Shown: in pieces, positions 1-26,792 of the stretch
Numbering within the stretch: position 1 is the first letter of the stretch
How the letters are laid out: each line of letters starts with the position of its first letter
NCBI GenBank assembly: GCA_000969725.1
Contig: JXSR01S016133.1
Length of the DNA stretch: 26,792 bases
Direction: 5' to 3' (one strand)
Source of the DNA: Ophiothrix spiculata
Taxonomy: Eukaryota; Echinodermata; Ophiuroidea; Amphilepidida; Ophiotrichidae
The notes under the pieces: generated by a model
The model's input: only the letters and a program-made list of their open reading frames with translations
What the model was told of the DNA's origin: nothing
Databases searched by the model: none
Made by a program: the position numbers and the translations under genes

Positions 1-389
1 TTTTTGATTCACATGGTATATGCATCATTTTCACTGTATTTAGTAGTATCCCGGGGAACTGGAAACTAAATCATATGTACGCTTTGGGAACATCCACATA
101 GCAACATTGCAGAAATTTCAGAGATATTCTGCATCCTTTAACTCTAATAACTTATTCATTCATAAATACAATACATGGTGATTCACATAACAATATTGCA
201 ACCTAATAAAATAACCTTTGGGTAAAATTACAAATCCTACAATATGTTTGTAAACAGTTCAAATAGTTAACCTTTCTTACTGACATCACCATGACTTAAC
301 TGGTGAAAGAGATTGACTTCACCAACGTTCCTATATTCCAGCACAACATATTTTTCAAAACATCATTTTTCATTTGTTGTTTCAGACGT

Positions 390-575
390 TTACATACACA
401 TATACTTTAAATATACTACGAGTTAAAAAAATGGCAGTAGAAATCTACATGGAAGTCTTATTTTTTTTAAATAATCAAGGTTATAAATATACACATTCTA
501 TAAAAATTATTGGAAACAAAATGGATTTTAAGTGTTTCTAAAAATTAATGATCTTGTTATAAGTACTAAATATTA
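390..575. repeat. Copy 1 of a diverged local duplication
   Basis: This stretch (ATGGCAGTAGAAATCTACAT... then AATAATCAAGG... then GAAACAAAATGGATTTTAAGTG) aligns in the same orientation with 1207-1380. The two differ by scattered substitutions and small indels. Together with the exon fragment at 812-857 it suggests that the 3' end of the gene was locally duplicated. Confidence 0.65.
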
Positions 576-644
576 GGTACCTAAGCAATAAATAACCTAA
601 AAATTTTGCAACGAAGGAGTATACTTTGATCATCACCAATAGGC

Positions 645-1050
645 ACTGAGGAAGTGTGAGCTTGTCCTACTCACACATGGGCCTGAGATACTGGGCAAAC
701 TACACCAGAGCTTGGGATGTACATCCATATACATTCTAGGAGTAGAAACTGTGTCTACACGATGAATCATATCAACCAGATGTGAATTCACGCTGCGTAT
801 TCATCTGTGCAGGAGGGAACTTTGAGTTCTCTTTTTCATGATCTGGATATGCTGGTACAGCTATAGCTCCGCGTCCTACCATGTTGCTGGTCAACGCGCA
901 CCAATGACTTGCAGCGTGAGAGGCACATAAATGTACCAAGTTGAATGCACATGGATGTACATCCCAGGAGTCTGCATGATGTACATTCTAAGCTCTCGTG
1001 TAAGTTGCCATAAGTGATGGGCAAGCCACACTTATATGAAACACACTGCA
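645..1050. mobile_element. Palindrome-bordered segment containing the PFKFB exon fragment
   Basis: 713-728 (TGGGATGTACATCCAT) is the exact inverse of 951-966. Outside these arms, weaker inverted similarity continues: AAGTGTGAGCTTG... then ACACCAGAGCTT on the left, against the reverse complement of about 985-1040 on the right. The exon fragment lies between the arms. This resembles a non-autonomous DNA element that picked up host exon sequence, but clean ends and a target-site duplication were not found. Confidence 0.45.
772..860 (-). pseudogene. Partial duplicate of the PFKFB terminal exon (fragment or alternative last exon)
   Basis: Positions 812-857 repeat, base for base over about 46 nt, the part of the terminal exon near 2747-2792 that encodes VPAYPDHEKENSKFPP. 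On the minus strand the frame stays open past the copy (AQMNTQREFTSG) to a TGA at 772-774. Upstream, similarity falls off. None of the nearby AG acceptors on that strand gives the phase 0 needed to follow the exon at 15547-15611. A captured fragment is therefore more likely than a working alternative exon, though an exon joined from a differently phased partner is not excluded. Confidence 0.6.
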
Positions 1051-1195
1051 TCTGCTGGAGCTGTGCTCAGTTCAGTTACGTACATGTTTTCTAGATCAAT
1101 TTATGGATGTGAATAGGCCTGCCAATGTTGTGTTGATCAAAGTGTATAGGGCCTATCAACAGGAAATTTTTGTCAACATCGCCATAACTAGTCTT

Positions 1196-1201
1196 TTTAT
1201 T
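1196..1201 (-). promoter_or_regulatory. Candidate polyadenylation hexamer AATAAA
   Basis: AATAAA on the minus strand, about 1.47 kb after the PFKFB stop. It is the only canonical hexamer I noted 3' of the gene. The hexamer is common in AT-rich DNA, so this is only a candidate. The 3' UTR end cannot be set from sequence alone. Confidence 0.25.
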
Positions 1202-1206
1202 GCTTT

Positions 1207-1380
1207 AAACAAAACATACACTATAATTATGCTATAATTTACAAAATGGCAGTGGAAATCTCCTTAGAAGTCTATTCAAATAATCAAGATAACAAAATAT
1301 ACAAACTAGACACGAAAAATAAAATGAATTTTAAGTGATACTATAAATCTATGCTCATGTTGTAATAAGTAGTAATTGAT
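1207..1380. repeat. Copy 2 of a diverged local duplication
   Basis: Same-orientation partner of 390-575, about 810 bp away. The shared blocks include AAATGGCAGTGGAAATCTCC, AATAATCAAGA and AAATGAATTTTAAGTGATA. It lies 3' of the PFKFB stop codon. Confidence 0.65.
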
Positions 1381-1493
1381 AAAACTGATGGTTCCTACCT
1401 TGAATGATTGATCAAAAAAGAAAACTGCCAAAAGGTTCACATTTCAGAGAATACTCAGCCTCATGAGATTACCAATACAGAAATGTAAATTCA

Positions 1494-1664
1494 CAGAGTG
1501 GAACCTTGTTAACACAAAATCACTGGAGCCAAAGAGTTAAGTATGGGTTATCAGGATTTTGTGTTATCCAACTGATTTTCTGAAATCAATACTTCGGACC
1601 CAACAAACATTTTGTGTTATCAGGGTTTTGTGTTAACAGATTTTGTGCTATCGAGGTTCCACTG
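1494..1664. mobile_element. pogo/Tigger-like MITE
   Basis: The left end reads CAGAGTGGAACCTTGTTAAC and the inverted right end CAGTGGAACCTCGATAGC, both followed by ACACAAAATC-like sequence. CAGTGGAACCTCG-type ends are characteristic of pogo/Tigger elements. Internal sequence repeats ATTTTGTGTTATC-like words and has no transposase, so the element is non-autonomous at about 171 bp. Confidence 0.7.
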
Positions 1665-2171
1665 TATATGAAATTCTGTAACTAGAGAAGTTCTCCATTC
1701 GCAGAGTGCAACCATTCTGCATGGAAATCAACCAATCACTCGCTAGTAATGGTAAGTATGCGAGTTTTCTTGCATCAAGCATCAGGCTTGAAACCCTAGA
1801 CGAGAAATATTTGCAAGATGATAAATAGGCCATGTGTCAAACACACAGATTTATGATCAATTGCACCAAAATCTAGTTTCCAGACATATGTATTGCTGTA
1901 TTAAATCAACTGTTCTACTGGTCAGACACCCCTTTTGTGATTTTCAAAATATCTGTGTGTGAATGTATGCCAGACTTTTTTTGGTCAGTCACCACCAACC
2001 CCAGGTTTGACTTAGTTTCCACAGTAAAACAAAGGCCTTCCCTAAAACTAGTTCATCTTTTAATAGCAAAATATCATGTTAAATTTGATTGACTGGACAA
2101 CTACAGTATCAAGCCTCATTCAAGGAACACCATCAGGTCATTCAATCTTCTGTTGGATTGTTGATCCATGA

Positions 2172-2216
2172 CGGTGTAGAATAGTCACATGAGATAATGT
2201 AGAATAGTCACATGAG
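2172..2216. repeat. Short tandem duplication
   Basis: The words GTAGAATAGTCACATGAGA occur twice, separated by a few bases (period about 23). It is probably replication slippage. Confidence 0.7.
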
Positions 2217-2665
2217 AGATGTAAAGGAATTACAGGGTCATACGTGTAGCGAAGACCACATCCTAGACCCCCTCCTCCACCAAGGGAAGGCTCTTCCCCT
2301 CGGACACAGATGGCCTCCCTGACCCCCCCCCCCAAACCAATCCCGTTCCCTGTCCAAGACCACAAATGTCTTCAAAAGTCCAGTTTACCAGATTTAACAA
2401 AATATTTTGCTATTTAAAGCAACCTGGATGATTGACAACATTCATAGATATAGTTCACCTTTTGTTTAACATAGAGTCTGGAAGAACCAATTTGATATCA
2501 CTGCATCTGTTATCTTTTAAGACTTTTGACAGCAAATATAAAAAACTTTTTTTTTATGTTGCACCCGTTATCTTCAGAAGACTTTTGAGAGCTAATATAA
2601 GGACTTTTTGAGCAACTATTATAACTATATCATTTATATTCTACCTGACTTGTTCAGCTTGGATC

Positions 2666-26180
<23,515 letters not shown>

Positions 26181-26684
26181 CTGTGACAAAATAAATAAAA
26201 GTTGTAATTAATTGGTGTCCTAGTGGATAGACGTCATAAAAATGATGTAAAACCTTTTGAAATTAGAGACCCTATTTTAGTGCAACCAATGCACTTAAAG
26301 GTAAATTGTTTCATATTATAAATCCCTGAAGAATAGTACTAATCCAGCAACTTATTTGTGCATGATTAGTTTCAAACTGACGCACTTCAAACTATTCAAA
26401 CATTTCAAGAGTTGGTTTCGTCTGAAATATGTGGCATTGTGTGAAATGTGAAAATTTATATATCAAGTGACCGCCACACTAAAGTTTGCACAGCAGACCA
26501 TTTCTGGATGCATTTTTTTGGGGGGGGGGGGTGTAAATGACTTGGGCAATGATAAAGCAAAATTCAAGAGAGCTTTTCAAAAATCATTTAAATCAAGTGG
26601 AATTCACTTTTTGTATGTATCTTAACCAAAATGTCAATATTTGGACATCTTTTTACAAAAAAAAAGCCTCCTAAACCAATCTCC

Positions 26685-26715
<31 letters not shown>

Positions 26716-26792
26716 TTTACAGTGTACTTGCATGTCATGACATGTATATCCCATGAAGGAGTCTATTTGTACAGGGGACCAATGGCTTTACG
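26181..26792. other. Partial PFKFB intron at the window edge
   Basis: No exon is found here. Contents are a G-run (about 26518-26531) and a TCAA microsatellite. The next upstream exon must lie beyond 26792. Confidence 0.6.
26687..26714. repeat. (TCAA)7 microsatellite
   Basis: Seven uninterrupted TCAA units, intronic. Confidence 0.95.

Noticed and set aside
2138-2365. 75-codon minus-strand frame rich in Gly
   Set aside because: The Gly run comes from C/G homopolymer sequence. It is antisense-free but lies 3' of the PFKFB stop and has no domain.

Overview
The window is intron-rich, AT-rich eukaryotic nuclear DNA holding the 3' half of one recognisable gene. On the minus strand, eleven exons between 26180 and 2666 encode the C-terminal part of a bifunctional 6-phosphofructo-2-kinase/fructose-2,6-bisphosphatase (PFKFB). 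All ten exon junctions are GT-AG and in frame (phases 0,2,1,0,0,0,0,1,1,0). The exons join into 354 codons plus a stop, ending in a TAA. The 5' exons (start codon and most of the kinase domain) lie beyond the right edge.

Many palindromic MITE-like elements, a tRNA-derived SINE and short introns separated by repeats suggest a marine invertebrate. A deuterostome such as an echinoderm or hemichordate is my best guess, but the window alone does not fix the taxon.

Layout by coordinate: 1-2650 is the region 3' of the stop codon. It contains two diverged copies of a ~175-bp segment, a near-identical 46-bp copy of part of the PFKFB terminal exon inside a palindrome-bordered segment, and a pogo/Tigger-like MITE. 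2666-2833 is the terminal coding exon. 2834-15546 is a ~12.7-kb last intron holding several terminal-inverted-repeat elements, a hAT-like remnant, a SINE (~10095-10412), a ~1-kb array of a ~30-bp minisatellite (~11697-12745), one unexplained 54-codon open stretch on the minus strand (10738-10899) and a 670-base assembly gap (14452-15121). 15547-26180 holds the ten upstream exons, and most of their introns carry further non-autonomous elements: two relatives of one long-TIR family, two with TTAA flanks, and one PIF/Harbinger-like with TAA flanks. 26181-26792 is the 3' part of a further intron.

Functionally the window encodes one enzyme fragment. It comprises the end of the kinase domain, the complete histidine-phosphatase (FBPase-2) domain with its catalytic residues, and a serine-containing C-terminal tail. 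I saw no second protein gene, no tRNA or rRNA gene, no CRISPR array and no clear new multi-gene system. The most interesting items are the duplicated terminal-exon fragment, the element sitting 13 bp from a splice donor, the related element carrying ~1 kb of unrelated sequence, and the long imperfect hairpins in introns.
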